This document shows positions 36,960-45,143 of a stretch of 64,000 nucleotides of DNA, piece by piece. A program made the translations under genes and the position numbers. Position 1 is the first letter of the stretch. Each line of letters opens with the position of its first letter. The stretch covers positions 1-64,000 of the forward strand of contig PDRO01000010.1 of the NCBI GenBank assembly GCA_002748155.1, read 5' to 3'. The DNA comes from Actinomycetales bacterium (GTDB lineage Bacteria; Actinomycetota; Actinomycetes; Actinomycetales; Dermatophilaceae). Below the pieces are notes generated by a model. It worked only from the letters and a program-made list of their open reading frames with translations. It ran no database searches and had not been told where the DNA came from.

Positions 36960-37457
36960 ATGAGTTCGCTGCCTTCGGCTACATCCGTTCGCCCACGTCA
37001 CTCCCGGCTGCGACGGGCTGCGGTCGTCGCGCTCGCCGTGGTCGCCCTGGCGCCTGCTGGGTGTTCCACCGACACGGCGGATGCCGCCACGCCGGAGACC
37101 GCCGGCACCAGCGGCGCTGCGGCGTCGGCGCCCGCCAACGGCGCGGCTGTCGGTGTCGCCGGCTTCGAGGCCGCCAGCAGGTTGCCCGGCACCGTGATCC
37201 TCGACGTCCGGACGCCCGCCGAGTTCGCCGCTGGGCACCTGAGTGATGCGGTGAACATCGACGTGGAGGCGGCGGACTTCCGCGCCCGGGTGGGTGCTTT
37301 GGACAAGAGCATCCCGTATGCCGTCTACTGCCGGACCGGTAACCGCTCGGCGACGGCGCTGGCGATCATGAAACAACTCGGCTTCACCTCGACCTATCAC
37401 CTCGCCGGCGGAATCACTTCCTGGACGTCGGCCGGCCGCGAGACCGTCACTGGATGA
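36960..37457 (+). CDS. Membrane-anchored rhodanese-domain protein
   Basis: 165 aa. The signal sequence after an Arg-rich start ends in APAGC, a lipobox-like site with an unusual Pro at -3, followed by an Ala/Thr/Ser-rich linker and one rhodanese domain (about 70-163). The active-site loop is YCRTGNRS with the persulfide-carrying Cys. It should transfer sulfane sulfur to a thiol acceptor outside the membrane. It follows the TDT gene after 107 bp and precedes the thioredoxin gene, which has its own promoter. The start is the ATG at 36960. Confidence 0.85.
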   Translation: MSSLPSATSVRPRHSRLRRAAVVALAVVALAPAGCSTDTADAATPETAGTSGAAASAPANGAAVGVAGFEAASRLPGTVILDVRTPAEFAAGHLSDAVNIDVEAADFRARVGALDKSIPYAVYCRTGNRSATALAIMKQLGFTSTYHLAGGITSWTSAGRETVTG

Positions 37458-37476
37458 CCTGACGGCCCGGCCCGAT

Positions 37477-37504
37477 TTGCGAAAGATACCCCCGGGGGTA
37501 TACT
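37477..37504 (+). promoter_or_regulatory. Thioredoxin promoter with CsoR/CstR-like operator in the spacer
   Basis: The -35 TTGCGA (37477-37482) and -10 TATACT (37499-37504) are 16 bp apart. The perfect 16-bp palindrome ATACCCCCGGGGGTAT (37486-37501) fills the spacer and covers part of the -10, so a bound repressor would block polymerase. The ATG follows 6 nt after the -10, giving a leaderless mRNA. Confidence 0.75.
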
Positions 37505-37510
37505 GGGAAC

Positions 37511-37879
37511 ATGACGACTCGTGATCTCACGGCAGCTGACTTCGAACAGACGATCACCGGCAACGACATCGTCCTTGTCGACTTCTGGGCCGCGTGGTGC
37601 GGCCCCTGCCGGCAGTTCGCCCCGATCTTTGAGAAGGCGTCGGAGCAGCACACCGACATCGTCTTCGGCAAGGTCGACACCGAGGCCGAACGAACCCTCG
37701 CCGGCTCGGCCGGGATCACGTCGATCCCGACGCTGATGGCCTTCCGTGAGGGTGTGCTCGTCTTCTCGCAGCCCGGTGCCTTGCCGGCTGCCGCCCTTGA
37801 TCAGGTCATCGACGGGGTCCGTGGTCTCGACATGGAGAAGGTGCACGCGCAGGTTGCCGAGCAGCAGGCACAAGCCTGA
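37511..37879 (+). CDS. Thioredoxin
   Basis: 122 aa, one thioredoxin fold with the redox site WAAWCGPCRQF and the cis-proline segment TSIPTLMAF. The C-terminal tail (MEKVHAQVAEQQAQA) is about 12 residues longer than E. coli Trx. Its promoter carries a CsoR/CstR-type palindrome, so it is probably induced by persulfide or metal and may reduce the persulfide formed on the neighbouring rhodanese. No thioredoxin reductase is in the window. Confidence 0.95.
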   Translation: MTTRDLTAADFEQTITGNDIVLVDFWAAWCGPCRQFAPIFEKASEQHTDIVFGKVDTEAERTLAGSAGITSIPTLMAFREGVLVFSQPGALPAAALDQVIDGVRGLDMEKVHAQVAEQQAQA

Positions 37880-37938
37880 TCATCGGGGCTGCCGGGACGA
37901 TCAGCGTTCGGTGCATCTCGCAACCCGTCATCTCGTAA

Positions 37939-37983
37939 CACGGATCAGGGGCCTCGGCGCCATTGCCGAGGCCCCTGTCCGTG
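37939..37983 (+). terminator. Strong terminator hairpin after thioredoxin
   Basis: CAGGGGCCTCGG (37946-37957) pairs with CCGAGGCCCCTG (37966-37977), loop 8 nt. A lower stem CACGGA/TCCGTG adds 6 bp across one bulged T. GTCGTTGG follows rather than a clean T tract, as is usual in high-GC actinobacteria. The following 257 bp to the PEBP gene show no gene. Confidence 0.8.
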
Positions 37984-38240
37984 TCGTTGGTGCCTGAGCT
38001 CTGCCGCCTCTAGCTCGAACCCGGCAGCTTGGCACTCGCAAACGATAGTGCCTCCGGGGTGATCCACGCCACAACTGAATGGAGTGCGTGTCCTTGCTAG
38101 ACCGGGCGTCAACCGGGGTGCTCAGCGCCCTCGGGGCGGGCCGCCGGTGCCAAGTCCGGTCGCGAGAAGGACCGGCACAGCGACCACTCGCGGCCGAACA
38201 CAACCGGCGGCGAGCACCATGTCGGTGCGTTGACCAGGGC

Positions 38241-38768
38241 TCAGAGCTGGTAGGTGCCGTGCACGATGGCCCGCCCGAGGGTGGCGAAGGCGAGCTGGAA
38301 CGAGACGACGGCTGCCGAGGTGTCCGAGTCGGCCCCCAGACTCTCCTTGTCGACCGCATGCACGACGAAGAAGTAGCGATGGGGATGATCACCGGCCGGG
38401 GGAGCGGCGCCCATGAAGGCCTTCGAGCCACCGTCGTTGCGGCACATGAAGGCCGATCCGGGCAACTCGGCCCCCTCGACGCCGACACCGGCAGGCAAGG
38501 AAGTCACATCTGCCGGCAAGTCGACGAGCACCCAGTGCCAGAATCCCGAAGGGGTGGGCGCATCAGGGTCGAAACAGGTCACCGTGTAGCTCTTGGTTCC
38601 TTCCGGGGCACCCGACCACGACAACTGCGGCGAGCAATTGCCGAGGGCGGCCACCTGGTCGTCGCCGAGCGGTGCCCCGTCGTGCACGTCGTCGCTGCTG
38701 ACCGTGAACGAGGGGACCGCTGGTAACAGGTCGTAGGGATTGGGCGCAATGGGACGTTCGAGGCTCAC
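38241..38768 (-). CDS. PEBP family (YbhB/YbcL, Raf-kinase-inhibitor-like) protein
   Basis: 175 aa from GTG at 38768, chosen because the product begins [16 protein letters not shown] like other actinobacterial members; GGAGG abuts the codon, so spacing is poor. Family motifs are [34 protein letters not shown] and [12 protein letters not shown], which form the anion/phospholipid-head-group pocket. The function in bacteria is unclear. No signal peptide is seen. It is transcribed in the same direction as glnA but is separated from it by repeats and a long palindrome. Confidence 0.87.
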   Translation of the reverse strand: MSLERPIAPNPYDLLPAVPSFTVSSDDVHDGAPLGDDQVAALGNCSPQLSWSGAPEGTKSYTVTCFDPDAPTPSGFWHWVLVDLPADVTSLPAGVGVEGAELPGSAFMCRNDGGSKAFMGAAPPAGDHPHRYFFVVHAVDKESLGADSDTSAAVVSFQLAFATLGRAIVHGTYQL

Positions 38769-38891
38769 CCTCCGACGGTAATACCACGACAGCGCTGAGA
38801 GACCGTCTAGGGATGGGCGACTTGTGTGTCCGGCACCACCGGACCGCTGAGACAGCCACCGGTTCGGTGGTCGTTGGGGTGACAAGTAGCA

Positions 38892-38939
38892 GGTTCGGCC
38901 GGAAATGGCGCCTGCGCAGGCGCCATCGGCGGCCGAACC
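38892..38939. terminator. 48-nt palindromic hairpin downstream of glnA
   Basis: The core 38905-38926 is a perfect 22-bp palindrome centred on GC (ATGGCGCCTGC/GCAGGCGCCAT), flanked by arms GGTTCGGCC (38892-38900) and GGCCGAACC (38931-38939). It may end glnA transcription or protect its 3' end. No T tract is present on either strand. Confidence 0.55.
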
Positions 38940-38960
38940 CACTACATGGCAGCTAAGGAA

Positions 38961-39166
38961 CGCTCCGCAGCGTCGCTTCGTCAGATGTCCCGTGCTGGAT
39001 TGACATCTTCCTCACGACTCGCTCCGCAGCGTCGTTTCGTCAGATGTCCCGCGCCGGATTGACATCTTCCTCACGACTCGCTCCGCAGCGTCGCTTCGTC
39101 AGATGTCCCGCGCCGGATTGACATCTTCCTCACGACTCGCTCCGCAGCGTCGCTTCGTCAGATGTC
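38961..39166. repeat. 59-bp tandem repeats copied from the glnA 3' end
   Basis: Three full units start at 38961, 39020 and 39079; a fourth, partial unit at 39138-39166 is the genuine glnA terminus. Each unit carries TCAGATGTC, the complement of the last glnA codons and stop (GACATCTGA), and CGCTCCGCAGCGTCGCTTCG. The unit differs by at most a few bases between copies. Confidence 0.9.
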
Positions 39167-40582
39167 GAAGTACATCTCGAACTCGTGCGGGTGGGGGCGC
39201 AACCGGATCGGGTCGACCTCGTTGGCGCGCTTCCAATCGATCCAGGTCTGGATCAAGTCCTCGGTGAACACGTCGCCGTGGAGCAGGAACTCGTGGTCCG
39301 CCTCGAGTGCGGCGAGCACCTCGGGCAGCGAGCCGGGCACCTGCTTGATCTCCGCGTGCTCCTCCGGGGGCAGCTCGTAGAGGTCCTTGTCCACCGGCAG
39401 CGGCGGCTCGATCCGGTTCTTGATCCCGTCCAGGCCGGCCATCAACTGGGCCGCGAAGGACAGGTAGGGGTTCGCCGACGGGTCGGGGATCCGGAACTCG
39501 ATCCGCTTGGCCTTCGGTGACGTTCCCGCGATCGGGATCCGCACACAGGCCGAACGGTTGCGGGCCGAGTAGACGAGGTTGACCGGTGCCTCGTAGCCCG
39601 GAACGAGCCGGTGGTACGAGTTGACCGTCGGGTTCGTGAAGGCCAGCAGTGCCGGTGCGTGCTGCAACAGGCCACCGATGTACCAGCGAGCCAGGTCTGA
39701 CAGACCGCCGTAGCCGCTCTCGTCGTAGAACAACGGCTTGCCGTCCTTCCACAACGACTGATGGGTGTGCATACCCGAGCCGTTGTCACCGAACAGCGGC
39801 TTGGGCATGAAGGTCACCGTCTTGCCGAGGTCCCAGACGGTGTTCTTGACGATGTACTTGAACTTCATCACGTCGTCGCCGGCAGCCAGCAGCGTGTTGA
39901 AGGTGTAGTTGATCTCCTGTTGGCCGGCGGTGCCGACCTCGTGGTGGGCCCGCTCGACGGTGAGGCCAGCACCGGCCATGTTGAGGCAGATCTTGTCCCG
40001 CGTGTCGGCGTAGTGGTCGACCGGTGGCACCGGGAAGTACCCACCCTTGTAGCGCGTCTTGTAGCCCCGGTTGCCGCCTTCTTCCTCGCGGCCCGAGTTC
40101 CACGCGGCCTCGATCGAGTCGATGAAATAGAAGCCCGCGTTCGGCTGAGTGGCGAAGCGCACGTCATCGAAGATGAAGAACTCCGCCTCCGGGCCGAAGT
40201 AGGCCGTGTCGGCGATGCCGGTCGACTTCAGGTAAGCCTCGGCTTTAGCCGCCACGTTGCGGGGGTCACGGCTGTAGGGCTCGTCCGTGAACGGGTCGAC
40301 GATCGAGAAGTTCATCACGAGCGTCTTCTCGGCGCGGAACACGTCGAGGTATGCCGTCGTCGGGTCGGGGACGAGCTTCATATCCGACTCGTGGATGGCC
40401 TGGAAACCGCGGATCGAGCTGCCGTCGAAGGCTGCTCCCTCGGTGAAGAAGTCGGCTGTGACGCTCTCGGCCGGCACGTTGAAGTGCTGCATGACGCCGG
40501 GCAAGTCGCAGAACCGGATGTCGACGAACTTCACGTCCTCGTTCTTCAGGTAGTCGAGGACCTCGTCGGCTGAAGTGAACAA
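39158..40582 (-). CDS. glnA: Glutamine synthetase type I
   Basis: 474 aa. It makes glutamine from glutamate, ammonia and ATP as a dodecamer. TTG at 40582 is the start: AGGAGG lies 5 nt upstream, and the product then begins [19 protein letters not shown] as in other GlnA proteins. Catalytic segments are intact ([38 protein letters not shown]). The adenylylation motif [13 protein letters not shown] is present, so GlnE at 29.7-32.8 kb can regulate it. Downstream are 59-bp repeats derived from its own 3' end. Confidence 0.97.
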   Translation of the reverse strand: MFTSADEVLDYLKNEDVKFVDIRFCDLPGVMQHFNVPAESVTADFFTEGAAFDGSSIRGFQAIHESDMKLVPDPTTAYLDVFRAEKTLVMNFSIVDPFTDEPYSRDPRNVAAKAEAYLKSTGIADTAYFGPEAEFFIFDDVRFATQPNAGFYFIDSIEAAWNSGREEEGGNRGYKTRYKGGYFPVPPVDHYADTRDKICLNMAGAGLTVERAHHEVGTAGQQEINYTFNTLLAAGDDVMKFKYIVKNTVWDLGKTVTFMPKPLFGDNGSGMHTHQSLWKDGKPLFYDESGYGGLSDLARWYIGGLLQHAPALLAFTNPTVNSYHRLVPGYEAPVNLVYSARNRSACVRIPIAGTSPKAKRIEFRIPDPSANPYLSFAAQLMAGLDGIKNRIEPPLPVDKDLYELPPEEHAEIKQVPGSLPEVLAALEADHEFLLHGDVFTEDLIQTWIDWKRANEVDPIRLRPHPHEFEMYFDI

Positions 40583-40739
40583 TCCAACCTCCTGGGAATG
40601 GTCCGGGGTGCCGCTGGTACGCCTGGTCGGCTTGGGTGGGCGCGGTCCCCGTCTGGCTTGGGCTCGACGCTGGGACGAGCCGGTCTCCCGACCGTGCAGG
40701 GCAAGCACCACACTGTGCCGACGCATCGGGTTCGATGGT

Positions 40740-40745
40740 TAGGCT
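40740..40745 (+). promoter_or_regulatory. -10 element TAGGCT for the RDD gene
   Basis: TAGGCT ends 6 nt before the GTG at 40752, so this message is probably leaderless. The gene is divergent from glnA across 169 bp. Confidence 0.45.
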
Positions 40746-40751
40746 ACCGGG

Positions 40752-41216
40752 GTGGTCGATCGTCGTGACGTCGCCTCCTGGTTGCAGGGCCCAGCGGCGC
40801 GTATCAAGGCACCTGGTGAGTACCCCGGAGACCGTCTCGGCCTGCCCGAAGAAGGTCGAGGCTCGATCGCGCGGTTCGGTCGTCGACTGGTTGCGGTATT
40901 CGTCGACTGGGGCATCTGTCTGCTCATCGCGTATGCCGTGTTCCAGGTGCCGCTGGGACAGTCGGGTGTCCGGAGTTTCGTGCCGTTGGGGATCTTCGCA
41001 GTCGAGAACTTACTGCTGCTGCCGACCCTCGGCGCCACGGTGGGCCATCGGCTTCTCGGGCTGGTCATCATGTCGGTTCACGGGCGCAGAGTGACCTTCG
41101 TCCAAGCCCTCTTGCGCACTTTCCTACTGTGTCTGGCGATTCCCGCGTTGATCTGGGACCGTGACGGGAGGGGATTGCACGACAAGGCAGCTGCCACCGT
41201 GTTGGTCCGGCGTTGA
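40752..41216 (+). CDS. RDD-family membrane protein
   Basis: 154 aa. The RDD motif appears as RFGRRLVAVFVDWGICLL, followed by three hydrophobic helices (about 46-65, 78-97 and 117-135) and a C-terminal HDKAAATVLV. RDD proteins are small integral membrane proteins of mostly unknown role, sometimes linked to ion or compatible-solute transport. An RDD gene next to glnA is, from memory, common in actinobacteria. The stop codon lies within four tandem 11-bp repeats. Confidence 0.83.
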   Translation: MVDRRDVASWLQGPAARIKAPGEYPGDRLGLPEEGRGSIARFGRRLVAVFVDWGICLLIAYAVFQVPLGQSGVRSFVPLGIFAVENLLLLPTLGATVGHRLLGLVIMSVHGRRVTFVQALLRTFLLCLAIPALIWDRDGRGLHDKAAATVLVRR

Positions 41217-41244
41217 TCCGGCGTTGATCCGGCGTTGATTCGGT
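41201..41244. repeat. Four 11-bp tandem repeats over the RDD stop codon
   Basis: GTTGRTCCGGC units lie at 41201, 41212 and 41223, with a last diverged unit GTTGATTCGGT at 41234. The stop TGA of the RDD gene is in the second unit (41214-41216). Since 11 is not a multiple of 3, unit gain or loss would change the reading frame and could alter the C-terminus. Confidence 0.8.
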
Positions 41245-41334
41245 GTCGAAACACTCCCGCGTTCACACACCGACCGCGTGCCGCGATCAGGGATTCTCCG
41301 CCGATGTCGTGCAGGGTCTCAGGAGCGCTTCCGG

Positions 41335-41517
41335 CTAGCGGAGTCCGGCTTCTTCGAGAGCCTTCTCAAGGGCGTCGACGGCGTTCGGGCCGACACCGTG
41401 TCGGTCCTTGATGCGGTCCAAGCCTGCCCTGGCCACGGCCTCGGGCGTCGTGATGCCCGCTGCGTCGCGAGCACGCCGTGCCGGTGCGGCGAGCTGGTCA
41501 GGAAGTGGATGCGACAC
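41335..41517 (-). CDS. Small helix-hairpin-helix protein
   Basis: 60 aa from GTG at 41517, preceded by GGGAGGA at 8 nt. The sequence LPDQLAAPARRARDAAGI then HGVGPNAVDALEKALEEAGL is two helix-hairpin-helix-like units, similar to the RNA polymerase alpha C-terminal or DisA/UvrC-type DNA-contact motif (HGVGP). A role in nucleic-acid binding is plausible but unproven. A TTG at 41571 would add 18 residues without family resemblance. Confidence 0.6.
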   Translation of the reverse strand: MSHPLPDQLAAPARRARDAAGITTPEAVARAGLDRIKDRHGVGPNAVDALEKALEEAGLR

Positions 41518-41801
41518 TCGTGGTGTCCTCCCGGGGGAGCCGATCGCGTAAGACGGCAGGGATGACGACAAGACACACGCGTTCGCCGAGGTCGGCGTCG
41601 GGAGCGGCCACAGTAGCAGCGTGACCTACCCCCAGCGTGCGGTAGGCGAGATCCTCGATCTCTTCGGTTCGTGTATCAGCCCGGCCTGTTCACGCTCTTT
41701 GCTGTCGTGACCACCTCTCTAGTTGCCTGCCACAACGCCGAGCGCGACGGAATGCGGCACGCACCGACCGGATACGACTCCACCGAAAGGGCATAGAAGT
41801 T

Positions 41802-42320
41802 ATGACGGCTACTGGGGGAACTAAGCTGTCCGCCGTTGACAAAGCCCTTCTGCATTGGCTGAGCCGGGTCACCGACACCGCCGACCCGGAGCCCGCGCAT
41901 CTTCGGGAGCTCGGTCGGCTGGCCTTGTCGGTCCGCAGAGTCGACGCACAACTGGCCGAGGTGGTCGCTGACTCCGAGTTAGTCCTGGACTGCGAGCTGG
42001 TCGGTGCGGTCCGTTCCGGGGCCGAGGCCAGCCGGGTCGGGCAGGCCAGCCCCCGGATGGTGAGTTTCGAGATCGACGACGTGGCGATCGAAGTGCAGAT
42101 CACCGACTTACCCGATGGTCGCGAAATCCTCGGCGTCGTCGACGGGTTGATCCCGAGTGACGGTGCCCGGGTCGACTTGGAGACCGGCCGGGCCGAGCGG
42201 GCGAGTTGCTCGCTCGACGAGTTCAACCGTTTCGAGTTCTCCGCAGTGGCGCGAGGTCTAGTCCGCTTCCGGGTCGTCGCCGACCCGGTCGACGTGACCA
42301 CCGATTGGCTAACGGTCTAG
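41802..42320 (+). CDS. 172-aa companion protein of the CHAT/subtilase locus
   Basis: 172 aa, acidic and soluble, without signal peptide. An N-terminal helical part (LHWLSRVTDTADPEPAHLRELGRLAL, with RRVDAQLAEVVADSELVL) leads to a beta-rich C-terminal domain (RMVSFEIDDVAIEVQITDL then FEFSAVARGLVRFRVV) resembling a carboxypeptidase-regulatory-like or Ig-type sandwich. I recall similar proteins beside CHAT proteases and S8 peptidases in Streptomyces, often with a sigma factor, which is not seen here. It converges on the CHAT gene. A role as substrate, inhibitor or sensor is speculation. Confidence 0.65.
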   Translation: MTATGGTKLSAVDKALLHWLSRVTDTADPEPAHLRELGRLALSVRRVDAQLAEVVADSELVLDCELVGAVRSGAEASRVGQASPRMVSFEIDDVAIEVQITDLPDGREILGVVDGLIPSDGARVDLETGRAERASCSLDEFNRFEFSAVARGLVRFRVVADPVDVTTDWLTV

Positions 42321-42393
42321 CGGGGTGAAGTCGAGCCGATTGGTCAGCTCGATCGGCAACGGAGAAAGCCTGGGGAAGAGGGAGACATCGAAG

Positions 42394-42426
42394 GTGGGTT
42401 GGCTCGCCTTGGGCAAGCCAACCCAC
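42394..42426. terminator. Bidirectional terminator between convergent genes
   Basis: GTGGGTTGGCT (42394-42404) pairs with AGCCAACCCAC (42416-42426), and GCC/GGC can extend the stem into the 11-nt loop. It lies in the 181-bp gap between the 172-aa gene and the CHAT gene, which converge on it. Confidence 0.75.
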
Positions 42427-42501
42427 ACCGGGGCCGGTGTTCATCATTCACCTCGAGGCGCCGCTCTGGTCGTGCACGCGGTGCCTGTCAACCGGAGGAG
42501 G

Positions 42502-45108
42502 TCAAGCGCCCCATGCGGCGAATGCCGCCGCAGTCGCGGCGGTGAGTGGATCGTCGCGGCTGCCTCGCCGGGCCGCGAGCAGCGCGGACGCAAGATCGGC
42601 GCCACCAGCCAACGCCTCGTGCAGGTGCCCGGTGACGACCACCGCGGCCGAATCGTTGACCGGCACGGTGCTGGCCAGCACTGCGCTCGTGCCCGATCCC
42701 AGCAACCCGGTCACCAAGCCGAGACCGTCGTCCACGCCGACCGCGGCTGTGTCGCCGACATCGCACGCGCTGAGGATCATCGTGTGTGGTGGGCGGGCCA
42801 GCCGATCGAGGTCGTAGAGGTAGAGGGGGCCGTCGGCCAAGTGCAAGGACGAGAACAGCGGCGCGTCTGCCCGGAAGCTCCCGTGTGCCGCAACATGCGC
42901 CAGCCGGGCACCGTCGAGGGCCCGGGATACCGCCGCAGCGTTGGCGTCGGCACCGATGAGCATCCGCGACCCGGCATACCGGTTCCGGTGTGTCGCCACC
43001 TCCAATTGCTCGGTGGACAACTCTGGTCCGCCGACGAAGACAACATGCCCCGTCGGGCGTTGAGCGCGCGCACGGAGCCACAACTGGGCCGATGGCGCGA
43101 CCCTGACAATCCGTTCGGCAAGGTTGGGCAACAGCCCCCACGGTGCGGCATGCAGCCGCGCCGGCGGCACGATGACGACCCGCTCCGGTAGCCGCTGGCC
43201 CAGGTCGCCGAGCAGCACCTGCTCGACCCGGGCACCGAGGCGGGCCAGACCCGGGACCCGGCCGTATGCCGCTCGCCGCAGCGCGAATCTCGCGAATTCG
43301 CTCTCCCGCAACGCAACTGGCATCGGTCCTACCAGATGTCGAGTGACCCGACCGCGGTGCACGCACACGCAATACAACGCGTCGGCCACCTCGCACAGAC
43401 ACACGAGCGCATCGGTGCCGACCGCCTCGACGAGGGCGGACACGTCGAGGCGTCTCGTGCCGGTCGTGCCCGAGCTGGTCAAGACCCGGTACCGGCGCCG
43501 GACCTCACCCTCGTGCCTGGCCCGGTCTCGGCGGGCCTGGGCCTCGGCTGCCGGAGTGAGCCCCGGTTCCCGGAGTCGAGCGTCCGCCTCGCGCGCGGCA
43601 GCGACCGCAGCTGCAAGGCCGGGATCGTCGGGAGGAAGGGCGGTGGGCACCGCGAGGGAGACCGCTCGGCTGCGTTCGACCAAGTCCAGCAGCCGCCGGG
43701 CTGGGCCGGGCAGGGCGGTCGTCACGGCCAGCTCGGCTAGGGCCGCCCCATGGCTGGTGGCCAAAGCTCGCAGTTCGACATCGCCTAACGCGAAGACGTG
43801 CTCGTGCAAGGCATCCAAACCACGCCCGCAGGCCCGCAGGACCCGATCCGGGCGCGGATTGTCTCGGTCGGTCATGGGCGTAGCTTCCCGGAGGGCAACG
43901 GCGAGGTGCCCGGACACCCGGCTCAGCGGCGCCCGGCTGGTGCGTGCTCGGGCAGCGATGTCGAGGTGGTGGTGAGCCAGCTCGAGGCGACCTGCGCGCA
44001 GTGCCAACTGGCCGACAAGCAGGTGCGCCGCGATCGCCTCCGGGGCGCGCCGCTCGGTCTGACGATCCGCCAGATCGGCGACCTGCCGCAGGAACGGCAT
44101 GGTCACCTGACCTTGCTGCGCCCGGATCTGCAGCTCCAAGACATCGACGCGGGCCAGCCACGGCGGTTCGCCCAGCCCACGGGCCACGTGCCGGGCCCGG
44201 CGGCACCAAGCCGAACTGCGCTCCAGATCCCCGGTCTCGAAGGCCGCCAGGGCACCGATAAGCAGCAGCTGGGCCTCGACGTGCGGGGGGGCAGCGTGCT
44301 GGATCGCTGCTTCGGTCGTCGCCAGCGCCTCGGGGGCCAGGCCTGCGGAAAGCAGCACTTGAGCCCGGGTCGCCCGAGTGTGCAGCGGCACGGGACCGGT
44401 GCGGGCGAAGGCCTCTTCGGCGCGGTCGAGCAGGGACAACGCCGTTGGCAAATCGCCTTCGAGGAAACTCAGATCGGCCAGGTTGTTGAGCGCGAACGCT
44501 GCCTCGTGCAGTTGACCCACCCGGGTGAACAGCGTCGCGGCGGAGGCGACGTCAGCCCGCGCTCGGTCGAAGTCCCCGACGAGCGTCAACGCCCAGCCGC
44601 GGTGGATCAGACAGCGAGCCTGCCATAGCTCGTCCTTAGCTCGGCGGGTGGCCGCCAGGGCGGAACGCAGGTCGTCCATTGCCGGCTCGGGTCGACCGGT
44701 CTGTAGGAGCACATGAGCCCGGCGCAGCAACACTCGAGCGCGATCCACGCCGCGGCTCAGCTCGAGTGACCGGGCCAGGGTGCGTAACGCCGGGGCGGTC
44801 CGGCCGGCCACGCCCAAAGTCACGCCCAGCGTTGCCAGCACGTCGCCCAGACGCGCGTCGTCACCGGTGGCCCGGGCGGCGCGGACAGCACGTCGCAGCT
44901 CTCGCAACGCGGCGGTTGTGTTACCGGCGTCCCGCTCGACGATGCCGATCGTCTGCCTTGCGATCGATGCGGATCTCGGGTCGGGCTGATCGCCCAAGAC
45001 GTCGTGAGCCATTGCCAGGGCGCGTTCCGGCTGCGATAGTGCCAAGGCGAGCAGGGCATCGATTTCCACCGGCGCGCTGCCACTCGTCCGCGCCGCGGCG
45101 TTGGGCAT
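42502..45108 (-). CDS. TPR-CHAT (caspase-like) protease
   Basis: 868 aa. Residues about 15-400 are a long array of TPR-like helical pairs (AAFALNNLADLSFLEGDLPTALSLL is one), followed by a helical linker and a C-terminal CHAT domain (about 600-868). The catalytic pair is visible: His742 in HVAAHGSF and Cys782 in ILSACDVGD. CHAT is a caspase-related peptidase fold used in programmed cell death and in Craspase-type CRISPR effectors. TPRs usually sense or bind a partner. The ATG at 45108 has GGAAG 6 nt upstream. The divergent subtilase starts only 35 nt away, so the two probably share control. Confidence 0.88.
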   Translation of the reverse strand: MPNAAARTSGSAPVEIDALLALALSQPERALAMAHDVLGDQPDPRSASIARQTIGIVERDAGNTTAALRELRRAVRAARATGDDARLGDVLATLGVTLGVAGRTAPALRTLARSLELSRGVDRARVLLRRAHVLLQTGRPEPAMDDLRSALAATRRAKDELWQARCLIHRGWALTLVGDFDRARADVASAATLFTRVGQLHEAAFALNNLADLSFLEGDLPTALSLLDRAEEAFARTGPVPLHTRATRAQVLLSAGLAPEALATTEAAIQHAAPPHVEAQLLLIGALAAFETGDLERSSAWCRRARHVARGLGEPPWLARVDVLELQIRAQQGQVTMPFLRQVADLADRQTERRAPEAIAAHLLVGQLALRAGRLELAHHHLDIAARARTSRAPLSRVSGHLAVALREATPMTDRDNPRPDRVLRACGRGLDALHEHVFALGDVELRALATSHGAALAELAVTTALPGPARRLLDLVERSRAVSLAVPTALPPDDPGLAAAVAAAREADARLREPGLTPAAEAQARRDRARHEGEVRRRYRVLTSSGTTGTRRLDVSALVEAVGTDALVCLCEVADALYCVCVHRGRVTRHLVGPMPVALRESEFARFALRRAAYGRVPGLARLGARVEQVLLGDLGQRLPERVVIVPPARLHAAPWGLLPNLAERIVRVAPSAQLWLRARAQRPTGHVVFVGGPELSTEQLEVATHRNRYAGSRMLIGADANAAAVSRALDGARLAHVAAHGSFRADAPLFSSLHLADGPLYLYDLDRLARPPHTMILSACDVGDTAAVGVDDGLGLVTGLLGSGTSAVLASTVPVNDSAAVVVTGHLHEALAGGADLASALLAARRGSRDDPLTAATAAAFAAWGA

Positions 45109-45143
45109 GTCGATCTTCCCAGCAAGAGATGGAGGAGGCCACC

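Noticed and set aside
38029..38052. CIRCE-like element: TTGGCACTC followed by an inverted AGTGCC half
   Set aside because: The left half matches the HrcA operator, but the spacer is off by one and the right half is incomplete. No chaperone gene follows, so HrcA control is unlikely.
38961..39166. Possible CRISPR array behind glnA
   Set aside because: The 59-bp units abut without unique spacers and derive from the glnA 3' end; no cas genes are present.
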